Shown here: in pieces, positions 32,114 to 44,826 of the stretch
Layout of the letters: each line of letters starts with the position of its first letter
How positions within the stretch are numbered: the stretch's first letter is position 1
Origin: Haliangium sp963772315
Lineage (GTDB): Bacteria > Myxococcota_A > Polyangia > Haliangiales > Haliangiaceae
Assembly (NCBI GenBank): GCA_963772315.1
Contig: CAVYWJ010000004.1
Location: forward strand, 3,844,001-3,908,000
Direction of reading: 5' to 3'
DNA length: 64,000 nt
Position numbers and translations under genes: made by a program
The notes under the pieces: generated by a model
Told to the model about the DNA's origin: nothing
Databases searched by the model: none
Seen by the model: only the letters and a program-made list of their open reading frames with translations

Positions 32114-32134
32114 GGGGCGCCTGTGCAGCGCCCC
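32114..32134 (-). terminator. GC-rich hairpin just after the beta-propeller lipoprotein stop
   Basis: GGGGCGC and GCGCCCC form 7-base perfect arms around a 7-base loop, immediately downstream of the stop at 32135 on the minus strand. No U tract follows, so it may be a weak or Rho-assisted terminator or simply a 3' stabilising hairpin. Confidence 0.4.
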
Positions 32135-35100
32135 CTACTGCAGGAGCGAGAGGAGCTGGAGGGCCAGCGGCGAGAGCTTGGCGATCTGGCCGCGAATGGT
32201 CGAATTCTCGTCGCCCTGGTCGATGATCCAGACATCGCCGAACGGGTCATTGACCAGCCCCAGAGGGTACACGAAGTCGGTCGCGGCTCTCAGCGGTGAG
32301 AACCCCGCGACGATCGTGAAGGTGATGACGTAGTTCGGAGGCACGGCCAGCATCGCCGGACATGCCGCGCCATCGAGCGTGCACTCGATGCCCTGGTTGG
32401 CGGGATCCAGCAGCGGATCGACCAGGTGAGTGACGAAGGCCGGGGTGCGGATGCGAATGGCCCGCGCGTCACGCGCGCCATCGTCATCGGTCTCAAACTG
32501 ACTGACCGTGGTGGTGCACGGATTGGGCGCGATGTCCGTGAAACCGTCGCCCGTGCAGGGCGGCGCCGTCAGCGGCACGCGTGCCTTGGCCAGCGGACTG
32601 GCCAAGGGATCGCTGACGCACTCGCCCGTGACCAGGTCGGCGATGCGATCGTGCACGAAACCGGTGAAGCTGCCGCTCACGATGAAGGCGTCGCCTGCGC
32701 GGACCTCGTAGCGCAGCAGGGACTCCACGCACTCGGCCGGCGGCAGCGTGGCTTCGACGCAGTAGCCCTCGCCGGAGCAACGCCAGCCCGCGCCGGCCTC
32801 GCAGTCGTCGTCGCTGTCGCACGTCATGAGGCAGACGTTGCGATCGGGAGCGCGCACGGGCTCGGGCTCACACGCCCAGCGGTCGGTGCCCGCCGGGCTC
32901 TCGACCGCGATCGGCGGCGGCGGCTCGTCCTCGTTGCCGGCCTCGTTGTTGACGGCCAGGAGCAGCTCCAGCTCGTACAGGCCCGCGCACTGCGCGGCGC
33001 TGCTGCAGCCGTCCACGGGCGTGGTGCGCAGGACGCGCTTGCGCTCGGCCAGCACCAGCCGATCGGAGTACGTCTCCGCGACCGTGTAGCGGCGCTTGCT
33101 GGAGAGGAACGATGTGCACGTGTCCAGGAACTCGCGCTCGCGCGCCTCGGGCACGCAGATGCCGCGCTGATCACCGAGCGCGACCTCGGGAACCACGGCG
33201 CACACCTCCCCTGCCCGGCAATCGTTGCCGCCAAACGCGGGGTTGCAGCCGACCAGGGAGACCACGTCGCCGGGCTCGGCGCCCATCTCACAGAACGGCG
33301 AAGCCCCGTCGCGCAGCACGACGTCGCTGCCGACCTCGAGGAACCCGACGCGCGTGGTGGTGTCGATCCCGATCACGTCTGGCCGGGACAGCGCGCCTTC
33401 CCAGCCGATGGTCCAGGTCTCGAGCGCGCGCACGCTCTGCAGATCGGGGAACACCAGCTCGCGCAGCGGATCCGGCGCCATGACGGAGAAGCTCGGGGAC
33501 GGCCACGGTCGTGGCCTCGATCTCCGGGGTCGCGGGGATCACCGGCGTCCCGTCTGGATCTTCAGCGCTCGGGGGGACCGCCGGCATCTCCGGGACCGCC
33601 GGGACGTAGGGGGTGTTGCACTCGACGTTCCGCAGCTTGGGCAGCGCGCCCGCGTAGCTACTGGCCACGTAGCCGGCCGCCTGCGTGATCTGCCCCCCGG
33701 TGGTGATGCTGGGCGGCCCCTGCGGCGCGCCGGCCGGATAGTTGCAGCCGTCCGCTGTCGTGGTGGTGGTGAAGGTGGCGCACTCGAGCTGGTGCTCGTC
33801 GCCTATCTCGGTGCAGTAGCGCGACTTACGCCGGTCAGTCGCCTCGTCACGGAGCTGATGGGGCAAGGCGAGGGACAGGTCGACATCCACGGGCACGTCG
33901 ACAGACTCGATGTCGCCGTAGTTGTCGTCGTCCACGTTGACCACGGCGACCTCGCCCGTGCTGAGCGAGATGTAGGCGAAGGTGCCGATCAAGGTGGAGG
34001 ACGTGATCGGTCTCCGTTCGGCCCCCTCGGCCTGTGCCTCGCGGCCGGGGCCCTTGACGAACACGATGTCGAGCGGCCGTGCGTCCCCGGGCATGTGGAT
34101 GCCGGGCGAACGCGGGCCGCAACTGGCGCCACAGGACGAGTCGGTCTCGATCCGGCGCGGCATCGTGGGATCGCCGATGGGCAGGCACGACAGCAGCTGG
34201 CCGTTGCGCACCTCGTGGAGGTAGCGCGGATCGGCCTGCGTCTCGCACTCGCGGCGCTGCTCGTGCACCTCGGCCACGCGCACGGTGTTGTCGGTGGCCG
34301 CGGCGTAGACGAAGCGGAACTCTCCGAACGGACCCTCGTCGGCCCGGCCGACGTCGCCGCCCATGGCGATGAGCTCGGTGGCCGCCAGCGAGGTGATGCC
34401 GACCTCGCCCTCGAGCGCCACGGACCAGGTGGCCGTGGGCAAGGCGACCGCCGGGTCGAGCTCGACCACGGTGACGCGCGGGCTGTTCTCTGCGCCGATG
34501 TACAAGCGTCCGCCGTCAGCGGCCATGTGCAGGGCCGTGGGCCGCGGGCGCCCGCCCACGGCGGCGATGGCCACGCCCGCGTCAGGCGCGCCCGCATCGG
34601 GCACGCTCGCGTCAGGCACGCTCGCGTCGAGCACGCCGGCGTCGGGGGTCTCGGCCACGGGCGGCGTGGTGAGGCCGCCGCAGGTGGCAGCGGCGCAGGT
34701 GAGGTTGCCATCGCCCAGCACCGCGGAGCCGTCCTCGGCGAACACGATGCTGGCGCGGATCTCGCCCGTGCCCGTGTGCACCGCGGCCACTGCGTTGCAG
34801 TCGGGAAAGGCGACGTAGACCAGGGTGTCCGGGGCGCCCGCGCACTCGAAGCCGAGCGGGGGGCTGCCCACCTGTCCGACGATGGCGCGCGGCTTGGCCG
34901 AGATTACCTCGCCGGCGGCGTTCTGCACCGGCATGCGCCGGACCACGGGCACGGTCTCCCCGCTCAGCACCGTGGCCACGTCCAGCACCGACAGATCGCA
35001 GCTCCCGGCGTTGGCGGTCGTGACGTGACAGCCGGTGGGATCGGCGGTGATGCCGACCGGCTGCGTCCCCACCGGGATGACGTTGAGCCCGGGGCTGAAG

Positions 35101-35600
35101 GGATCCGCGTCCTGCAAGACGACGTTGGCCGTGGTGTTCAGCCCCTGGCGAACCAGGGCCACGGTGCCCTGGTTCTTCTGCAGCGCGAAGCCGTAGAGAT
35201 TGACCTTGGCCTGCCACTCCTCGAAGAGCTCCGTCCGCATCTCCTTGTCGTTGTCGAGCCGCTGTTCGGGCACGAGGTCGAGCGGCCCCTGCCCTGCCGG
35301 CGGCAGGCCCACGAGGAAGTACCGGTCGTCTTTATCGTCCTCGGGGTCCTCCCCTTCGTCGAGCCTGGCCCTGACCTCGTTCCAGCCCTGGCACGCCGCC
35401 ACCGGCATCGAGGTGGTAACGATCGGCTGAGCCTCCGTGGCCGCCTCGCCCTGGGTCACGCGCATGCGGCCATGACACGCAAAGACCATGTCCGTGGGCC
35501 CGTCGAGCGTGCGGACGATGGGCGGTTGCACCTCGTCCTCGCACGCGCTCATGCCGAGCCCGAAAAGCGCTGCGACGAGCAGCGCACCACGTCGTTTCAT
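32135..35600 (-). CDS. Large beta-propeller-like lipoprotein, one frame break
   Basis: The ATG at 35600 follows AGGGAG. The N-terminus (RRGALLVAALFGLGMSAC) is a lipoprotein signal. The mature protein would be about 1,150 residues. It contains propeller-like repeats: TQPVGITADPTGCHVTTANAGSC in outline, then TALHMAADGGRLYIG, and later DFVYPLGLVNDPFGDVWIID. Many Cys pairs and a short DAGVLDASVPDASVPDAG repeat are present. At about 33475 the frame changes at a CCCC run; removing one C joins VAVP to SFSVMAPDPLRELVFPD without loss. The second part alone begins at ATG 33481, but that is mid-protein. It lies 29 bases after a second propeller lipoprotein gene, so the two are probably one operon for a cell-surface structure. 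Confidence 0.82.
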
Positions 35601-35629
35601 CGCAGCTCCCTGTGCTTCACGGAAGTGCA

Positions 35630-37033
35630 TCAGTTATCTCCTTCCTGGGAAGAGCGCAGCCGGAGGACCACCTGGTTCCTGGCCGGGCTGGCGGGATCGA
35701 GATCGACCACGGTCACCGAGTGATCCAGGAAGCTGGCCACGTAGAGCCGCTTGCGCTGCTGGTCCACTGCCACGGCGTTCGGGCCGCCGCCCACGGACAG
35801 GATCGCCTCGACCTCGCGGGCCTGGGGATCGATGGCCCAGACCTGGCCCTCGGGGAAACAGGCGACGTACACGCGCGTGTCACCGACCGGCCCCGTCACC
35901 GCCAGATTGGCAGGATCGCGGCAGAGGTTGACGCTGGCGATGATCTCGTTCGCCGGCACACCCGCGGGCGTGGTCGAGGTGTTGACGACGTGCAGCATGG
36001 GCGGGTTCCGGTTGACCATGTAGGCGCGGGTTCCGTCGGCGTTGAACGCGATGCCGCGGCTGTCGTCGGACGGCTGCACGCTGTCGAGGAGGAAGAACCC
36101 GGCCGGGACCAGCTGTGCCGTGAGCGAGCCGCGGGGCGGCGCCACCGCGAGCATCTGGACGCGATCATCGGTCCGGCTGGTGATGTAGAACAGCGTGTCA
36201 TCGGAGCCCGACACCCGGCGTCCGGCCGCACCGATCGCGGCCCCCGTGATCACGGCCCCGTTGCTCAGGATGATGTTCTCGAACAGACCGGCCAGGGAGT
36301 TGACGAGCGCGGGCGCGCCGTCCCTGGGCGTCTGGATGAGACTGACCGCGCCGAGCTGCAGATGGGTGACCACCGCGACCTCGCTGGCCGAGTCGACGAA
36401 CACATCGAACGGCTCGTTGATGAGGTCGCGCGTGGAGTCGCCCGCGTAGCCGAGGATGCGCTCCTCATCGCAGAGCGGGAACCCTTCGCTGGTGCCGTCG
36501 CACGCGAGCTCGCCGCCGCGATAGTCGATCCAGGTCACCGAGGGATCGCCGCGCACGGGGACGAACAGCCTGAGATCGCCCTCGCCGAGATCCTGGATCG
36601 CGATGTCGGTGGCGAAGTTGCCGACGCGCACGCCGGCATCGGCGTCCGCGACCCGGCTCTGGTCGCACCACAGGATCGCGGGATTCTCGGGATCGCAGCT
36701 GCACGGCTCCCCGGCCAGGGGGCCGTCCTGGTTCTGGCAACCGCGCTCCTCGATCGCGAGGCCGACCCACCGGCTCACCAGATCGTCGACCGCGGCGAGA
36801 TCGAACGCGACGACGCTGCCGGACGACCAGCGCAGATCGGAGTTGGCGTTGACCGCGAACAGCCGCGAGCCGTCCGGGCTGACCGCCAGGCCCGTGGGAA
36901 ACACCAGCTCATCGCGCGGCGGCTGCAGATCGTCGCCGTTGGCCGGGCAGCCGGTGAGCATGCCGATAACGAGCAGAGCGGGCACACCGGCGCGCCAAGC
37001 TCGACCACTGAGGATTCTCGGAAACGACGCCAT
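35630..37033 (-). CDS. Beta-propeller (YncE/YVTN-like) lipoprotein
   Basis: A 467-residue protein. The signal VPALLVIGMLTGC contains the lipobox MLTGC. The mature part has several YVTN/NHL-like blades (PTGLAVSPDGSRLFAVNANSD, RGIAFNADGTRAYMVNRN, PNAVAVDQQRKRLYVASFLDHSVTVVDLD in outline) and a Cys-rich insert near residue 100 (EERGCQNQDGPLAGEPCSC). The ribosome site is AGGAGAGAG. It is followed by the large propeller lipoprotein gene and preceded by ppdK by 61 bases. Such pairs in Myxococcota are of unknown function; binding of other surface proteins or polysaccharide is a guess. Confidence 0.88.
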   Translation of the reverse strand: MASFPRILSGRAWRAGVPALLVIGMLTGCPANGDDLQPPRDELVFPTGLAVSPDGSRLFAVNANSDLRWSSGSVVAFDLAAVDDLVSRWVGLAIEERGCQNQDGPLAGEPCSCDPENPAILWCDQSRVADADAGVRVGNFATDIAIQDLGEGDLRLFVPVRGDPSVTWIDYRGGELACDGTSEGFPLCDEERILGYAGDSTRDLINEPFDVFVDSASEVAVVTHLQLGAVSLIQTPRDGAPALVNSLAGLFENIILSNGAVITGAAIGAAGRRVSGSDDTLFYITSRTDDRVQMLAVAPPRGSLTAQLVPAGFFLLDSVQPSDDSRGIAFNADGTRAYMVNRNPPMLHVVNTSTTPAGVPANEIIASVNLCRDPANLAVTGPVGDTRVYVACFPEGQVWAIDPQAREVEAILSVGGGPNAVAVDQQRKRLYVASFLDHSVTVVDLDPASPARNQVVLRLRSSQEGDN

Positions 37034-37094
37034 GGTCTTGTCTCTCTCTCCTGGCTTCGACTCGGAATGCGGCTCTGTCGTTGCCCGGCCTGCA

Positions 37095-39755
<2,661 letters not shown>

Positions 39756-39756
39756 C

Positions 39757-39990
39757 TCACACCGCCAGCTGACGGAAGTCGGCGCCATGGCGCCCGTCCC
39801 GGGGGCGCCGGCACGGCCGGGCAAACGCAGCGCAACGGGGTTCCGGACCGAGCACGCGCAGAAACGTGGCGAGGTGCGAAGTGCCGGCGCCAACCTCGAC
39901 ATCGAGCTCGACCTCGATGGGTTGGCGGCGCACACGACCGTGCCCAGCCCAGAAGCGCTGGAGCTCCAAGATCATTGGTTGCAGGTGCAT
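39757..39990 (-). pseudogene. glyQ: Truncated, degenerate glyQ (glycyl-tRNA synthetase alpha subunit) stub
   Basis: From ATG 39990 the 77-codon frame reads MHLQPMILELQRFW, then VGAGTSHLATFLRVLGPEP and RRPRDGRHG. These match, in order and spacing, the start of GlyQ (MILxLQxFW, the VGAGTxxPATFLRxLGPEPW motif, SRRPxDGRYGENPNR). Conserved residues are lost: LGPEPW has become LGPEPR and PATFLR has become LATFLR. The frame ends with TGA one base before the ppdK start, where GlyQ should continue for about 220 residues. In many delta-type proteobacteria glyQ and glyS precede ppdK, so this is best read as the scar of a deleted glyQ-glyS pair. Confidence 0.75.
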
Positions 39991-40172
39991 GATCCGAATC
40001 GCAGTGGTCTCGGGAACGGATCCGTTCGGTCCGGCCGTACCCGCAACGCGGCCTTTTGCGGGCCCGGGCGGGGAAAAATCGCGGCACCGTAACAGAGCGG
40101 TCGGTACCGGTCAAGCCAGCCTAGCGCCGCGAAACCCTTGACGTTCTCGTGACCTGTGCCAAACTCGCCGGC

Positions 40173-40520
40173 ATGCTGGAGCAGGCCGCGACGAGCACCG
40201 TGACGCTTACCCTGGAGTGCGTGTCGCCACCAGGTCGTACGCACGCGGTCGGGCGAACCGGACGACGATCTCGCAGCCTGGCAGCGCGGGCGCATGCGTG
40301 GATCCCGGTGCTCGCGGCTGCGCTGCTGACGCTCGGCTCGGGATGCTCGCTCCTGCTCGACTTCGACGATCCGCTGCCCGATGCAGCGCGCGCCATCGAT
40401 GCAGCGCCCAGCGATGCAACGCCCAGCCCCGATGCAACGCCCAGCCCCGATGCAACGCCCAGCCTCGATGCAACGCCCAGCCCCGATGCAGCTTCCAGCC
40501 CCGATGCAACGCCTGATTAG
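40173..40520 (+). CDS. Short repeat-containing lipoprotein
   Basis: About 115 residues. A basic, Arg-rich N-terminus, the hydrophobic core WIPVLAAALLTLGSGC (lipobox GSGC) and SLLLDFDDPLPDAARA are followed by six PDATPS-type repeats to the stop. Similar short stubs (CSLLLDFDDPLPDA plus repeats) occur at the N-terminus of longer myxobacterial surface proteins. This may be a remnant of one, or a genuine small lipoprotein. The start is uncertain: ATG 40173, GTG 40149 and GTG 40221 are in frame. The spacer 39991-40172 holds no other gene. Confidence 0.55.
   Translation: MLEQAATSTVTLTLECVSPPGRTHAVGRTGRRSRSLAARAHAWIPVLAAALLTLGSGCSLLLDFDDPLPDAARAIDAAPSDATPSPDATPSPDATPSLDATPSPDAASSPDATPD
40411..40518 (+). 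repeat. Six 18-bp tandem repeats encoding (S)PDATP units
   Basis: GATGCAACGCCCAGCCCC repeats six times in phase with the reading frame, the fifth and sixth copies degenerate. The last copy ends in the stop codon. Confidence 0.9.
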
Positions 40521-40659
40521 AATCCCCTGACTTGCAGGCGACGCCGACGATGCGACACCGACAGAGGGCGTCTGGTCATCGTCTGGCCATCCTCAGCCAC
40601 CCTCTGGCCAGGAGCGATAGCCGCGGGCGAGTGCCACGGCTTACGGCCAGCGCCGCGGC

Positions 40660-41418
40660 TTACAGATCAATGAGCCCGCCGGAGCCGCGGCGGCCATTGC
40701 CGCGGTCACGCGGGGGCTTGCGGCCTTCGTCGCGGGGCGGACGCGGTGTTTTCTTGACGGTGGTGGTGCTGACCGGCTTCTTGGCGACCTTCTCGAGCTC
40801 GACCTCCACGGTCTGCGTCGTGCCCGTGGTCGCCACCGCGACGGTCTTGCTCCAGGGCTCGTAGCCCTGGGCCGAAGCCCCGATCTCGACTTCCTTCTTC
40901 TCGTCCGCAGCCAGCGCGAGGACCAGCTCGCCATTCCTCACGGCCTTGCCATCGACCTCGATCTTGGCCGTCTTGGGCGCGACGTCGAAGCGCAGGGTCA
41001 CCTTGCGGATCTCTGGCTCGGGCGGGGTCACAGCCTTGGGCGCTGCGTTGACCTCGGCCGTGGCCATGACTTTCTGCGCGCCCGCATCGGGCGGCGACAG
41101 GACCGGAATCTCCTCGCCTCCGGCTTGCCCGCCATTGTCCACCACCTCGGGGTTGCCGGCCGCGCTGGAGCTCCCGGTGCCGCGGATGATCATCAAGCCG
41201 CCGAAGACACCCACTGCCACGCCGATGCCGGCGATGATGGGCAGGGTGCGGGAAGAGGCGCGTCTGCTCATGGGCCCCGGATATCCCCCGCTGGGGCCGG
41301 CCGCAGGCGGATACGGCGACGGCGCGCTGTTGGGATACATGCCACGGGAATCACCCGGCTGAGGCGGCCCGCCTTGCGGGTAGCCGGGGTATGGGTTCTG
41401 TGCATTGGGATTCGACAT
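40660..41418 (-). CDS. TM protein with PEGA-like domain
   Basis: A 252-residue protein. The cytoplasmic N-terminus is Pro/Gly/Tyr-rich (NPYPGYPQGGPPQPGD). One TM helix follows (TLPIIAGIGVAVGVFGGLMII), then a linker and a PEGA-like beta domain (VTLRFDVAPKTAKIEVDGKAV and VEIGASAQGYEPWSKTVAV in outline). The C-terminus is basic (RPPRDEGRKPPRDRGNGRRGSGG). It looks like the membrane-periplasmic half of a PEGA kinase without the kinase domain. It is the last gene of the pilF/tgl-rodZ-recO operon. Its start lies 54 bases after the TPR/PEGA gene. Confidence 0.82.
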   Translation of the reverse strand: MSNPNAQNPYPGYPQGGPPQPGDSRGMYPNSAPSPYPPAAGPSGGYPGPMSRRASSRTLPIIAGIGVAVGVFGGLMIIRGTGSSSAAGNPEVVDNGGQAGGEEIPVLSPPDAGAQKVMATAEVNAAPKAVTPPEPEIRKVTLRFDVAPKTAKIEVDGKAVRNGELVLALAADEKKEVEIGASAQGYEPWSKTVAVATTGTTQTVEVELEKVAKKPVSTTTVKKTPRPPRDEGRKPPRDRGNGRRGSGGLIDL

Positions 41419-41472
41419 GATGTTGACCGATCACCGAGATGAGAACGATCAGGGATCGTTCCTGAAAGGTTA

Positions 41473-42543
41473 TCAGAAGCGGCCACCCACAGCCAGCCCG
41501 CCCCCATGTGCCCCGGCATAGGGCGCGATCCAGATCGCATCGGGCGGGCGGCGGCTGATCGCGCGCTGGTCTTCGTACACGGCGCGCTCGGCCCGGTACA
41601 CGCCCAGGTAGCGATAGAGCGTGTAGGTTCCGATCAGCACGGCGCCGATGACCAGCCCGTCTGTGACCCCGGCCAGGGTGCGGCCCGCGCGGGCCAGATC
41701 GCGCCGCTCGTCCGGCTCCGGCGCGGGATCGGCGTCGAACTGGTCGTGCTTCGAGAGCGCCATGAGGCCGGTGACCGTGGCGCCTGCAGCCATGGCCACG
41801 GTCAACGCCGTACCCACGATCACGACCGTCTTGCTCGGCGCAGGACGCGCGTCCGCGGGCGTCATCGGCGCAGCGCCCATCTGCACGGGCTTGGGCGCCT
41901 TCACCAGCATGTTGATATCGGAGAGCTCGATCTCGCGATGCACCGGCTTGCCCGGCCGCAACATCAAGCTCTCCTCGAAGGGGGTGTACCCCTCGGCGGT
42001 GACGGTGATGGTGTGCTCGCCGGCAGCGAGGTAGAGCGGACTCTCGATCGGTGCCTGGCCGCGAGGCTCGCGGTCGATGCTGATCCCGGCCCCTGCAGGC
42101 TGGACGTTCAGCTCGAGGATCGCGACTTGCGCGGACAGGGCCTGGATACGCGCCCGCGCTTGCTCCCGCAGACCCTCATCCGCGACCTCGGCGACCACCT
42201 GCTGGTAGTGCCCGATGGCATCGAGGTAGCGGTCGAGCTTGGCCTCGGCGCCAGCAATGGCAAAGAAGATGGTCGGTTTGGGCACCAGCTCGTACGCCTT
42301 GCGATAACGGTCGAGCGCTTGCTCGTAGAGCGCGAACGCCCGTGCTCGCTGGCCCCGTCGCTCCAGTCGTTCACCGCGTGCGAGGTGATCGTCGCCATCG
42401 TCGAGGAGCGCCCGCGCCGCTGCGACGTCATCGCCCTCGCCTGCATACGCCAGGTTCATGCGGTCCGTGCGCCACGGCGCTGGCCAGAGCGCCAGCACCC
42501 CGGCCAGGATCAGCGCCGTCGAGACTGCCTTCCGGCCCATCAT
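41473..42543 (-). CDS. Exported TPR/PEGA-domain protein
   Basis: A 356-residue protein. The signal segment is AVSTALILAGVLALWPAPW, followed by helical TPR-like repeats (RARAFALYEQALDRYRKAYELVP in outline). A PEGA domain follows (ILELNVQPAGAGISIDREP, LAAGEHTITVTAEGYTPFE). After it come two hydrophobic segments (VVIVGTALTVAMAAGATVTGLMAL and VTDGLVIGAVLIGTYTLYRYLG) and a C-terminal beta-like end. It has the same architecture as the protein at 25830-26930. The start lies 13 bases after the recO stop, so it is co-transcribed. ATG 42543 and 42540 are equivalent. Confidence 0.85.
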   Translation of the reverse strand: MMGRKAVSTALILAGVLALWPAPWRTDRMNLAYAGEGDDVAAARALLDDGDDHLARGERLERRGQRARAFALYEQALDRYRKAYELVPKPTIFFAIAGAEAKLDRYLDAIGHYQQVVAEVADEGLREQARARIQALSAQVAILELNVQPAGAGISIDREPRGQAPIESPLYLAAGEHTITVTAEGYTPFEESLMLRPGKPVHREIELSDINMLVKAPKPVQMGAAPMTPADARPAPSKTVVIVGTALTVAMAAGATVTGLMALSKHDQFDADPAPEPDERRDLARAGRTLAGVTDGLVIGAVLIGTYTLYRYLGVYRAERAVYEDQRAISRRPPDAIWIAPYAGAHGGGLAVGGRF

Positions 42544-42556
42544 CGATGCGAGATTA

Positions 42557-43369
42557 CTACGACTCCTCGGGCTCGGGCTCGAAATCGCGCGCTCGCTCGC
42601 GGCGCGCTCTGGCCGCACCGCTCACCTTGGTGATGAACTCCAGCGAGCGCAGCGGCTTGCCGACGTGACCGAGGACCACCGAGATGATTGCATCGCGCGC
42701 CTCGGTCGCGGCTTCGGCATCGGGAGCCAGCATGCGCGCTGCCGCCAGGTCGGGCACGGCTTGCGCGCGCGCCAGCACCTGGCGCGCAGGGCCGGAGAGA
42801 GGACGTACTCCGGCTTGCCGCGCCAGCGCTGCACATGACGCGCAGCACACACCGCCGCGACCGGGATCGAGCACCATGCCGCGACGGTCGAGCTCGGCGC
42901 TGCCGCAGCTCACGCAGCGGTCGAGCACCGGCGCGAGGCCGAGAATGTCGAGCAGCGCGAGCTCGAACGCGCGCAGCACCTGCGCGTGAGGTCCCTGGGC
43001 CTCGAGCTCGGCGTAGAAGGCGAGCACGAGCTCCAGCGCGTGCTCGTCCGGCACCTCGGGCGGCGACAGCTCGCGCAGGACTTCGGTTGCATAGCTCGCG
43101 TGGGCAAACGCTCCCACATCGAGCGCCAGCGAGGCAAACGAACGCACGGGCTCGGCAGCCTGCAGGGTCCAGAGCTCGGCGCCAGGACGCCCGCGCAGCT
43201 GCATCGATGACAGCGTGAACATCCCCAGCGCGCCGCTGAACCGCTTCTGGGACTTGCGGGCAGCCCGCGCCAGGGCGGACAGACGACCGCGAGCGCGAGT
43301 GTACAGCGTCGTGATCAGATCGGCTTCGCCATACGGGATCGCGCGAAGCACGATCCCCTCCGTGAGCAT
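42557..43369 (-). CDS. recO: DNA repair protein RecO
   Basis: A 270-residue protein. The N-terminal OB-fold begins LTEGIVLRAIPYGEADLITTLYTR, typical of RecO. The central helical part carries LDILGLAPVLDRCVSCGS. A zinc site is formed by two CxxC-type pairs (CVSCG and CCASC). RecO loads RecA on SSB-coated DNA with RecR in RecF-pathway recombination. A TTG at 43399 could extend it by ten residues, but ATG 43369 fits the family start. It sits inside an envelope-protein operon, between rodZ-like and PEGA genes. Confidence 0.94.
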   Translation of the reverse strand: MLTEGIVLRAIPYGEADLITTLYTRARGRLSALARAARKSQKRFSGALGMFTLSSMQLRGRPGAELWTLQAAEPVRSFASLALDVGAFAHASYATEVLRELSPPEVPDEHALELVLAFYAELEAQGPHAQVLRAFELALLDILGLAPVLDRCVSCGSAELDRRGMVLDPGRGGVCCASCAALARQAGVRPLSGPARQVLARAQAVPDLAAARMLAPDAEAATEARDAIISVVLGHVGKPLRSLEFITKVSGAARARRERARDFEPEPEES

Positions 43370-43444
43370 TGCTTCGCGCCCCACGGGATCAACCTCCAAT
43401 ATCGCGCCAGCGCTCCAGGGGCCGCTGGCGGGACCGTGGAGCCA

Positions 43445-44826
43445 CTATCCGAGACGATGCTCGTCCAGCTCCGTGGCTGCGTTCCACGTGACGCCGTCGC
43501 CCGATACATTGGGTCGCCGCAACAAGTACGACATGGTCAAGGTGGCAACGATGACCAGGATGATGACCGCGAGCGTCAGGGTGCCGCGATGCGAGCCGTC
43601 GTCGCTGTCGAGGAGCGACGGCGGCAGCAGCGAGCGCCACGAGCTGTCACTGCGCTCTACCCGCTCCTCCTGGGCACGCTCGGCTTCCTCGGGGTGCGCA
43701 TCGTCGATGACGAGCACCGGCCGCGCAGCGACCGTGGGCGCGCGCCCTCTCCCGACCGGCTGCGTGCGAGCCGCTTGCGCGCTCGTGCGCCGGAGCGCCG
43801 TGAACGGCTGTACCACCGCGTGCTCGGCTGCAGTCGCAGCCCTGGTCAACGGCGAGGTGTCGCTCATGCTGTCGGCCTGGAGCCTGGGAGCCTCGGCAGC
43901 GACGATCGATGGCATCGAGACGTTGTCAGGCGCATCGACGACAGACTCCACGATTGGACGGTGCACGGACGCATACCCGGAAGTTCCATAGGTATCGGAT
44001 GCCCCTCGCCCGGAAGTTCCAGTCGATGACGTCGAGTCTACTTGCAGCGCGATAGATGCCGCATCGCCGACCTCACGTCGCTGGCGCCGACGCCGGCGAC
44101 GCTTGCGTCGAGCCGGTCGCTCATCGGACATCTGTTCATCGTGAGATGAGGCCGCGCCCAAAGCTGAAATCGAACCTGAAATCGATGCCGAGATCTGCTC
44201 CATGAGCGGGACCGCAGCCGGCGCGCGTGAAGCATCCTGGTCGTGCGGCTGCACGTACGCGCCCGCCTGGGCAGCGGGTACGTGGAGCGTCTCGGTCAGA
44301 GTCTTGTTGACGCCGGTGCTGGCGGCGAACCGGCTCACGCGCCCGGCGGCGTGCGCGACTGGCTGCGGCTGCGAGCCTGGACTGGTCCCGATGCCATCGT
44401 CGCTCATGGCCTGGCTCGGCAGCGGCGCGGTCACCTGGCGCACGCTCGGGTGTCCACCTTCGTGCAAGGTGGCCATGGAGCTTGCCAGCTGGTCCGCCAT
44501 GGGCGAGGCCACGGGCGCGGCCGGCATGCCGCAGGACGTGTAGCGGCGGATCGTGTCCTCGGCATCCAATCCCACACAGCGCGCATACGAGCGCAGGAAG
44601 CCGCGTACGAACACGTCCGCGGGCAATTCCTCGAACAGACCGGATTCCAGGCGCTCCAGCGAGCGCACCGGAATGCGCGTGACCCCGGCAATCTCGTGGA
44701 TGGTCATGCTGCGCTGCTTGCGCGCGCTCACCAGATAGTCACAAAAATTCTGCCGCAGAGCCAGGACGGCCTCGTCGGCAGGAGCCGAGTGCTCGCGTTT
44801 CGAAGCGGTGTCCCAGTGGCGTTCCA

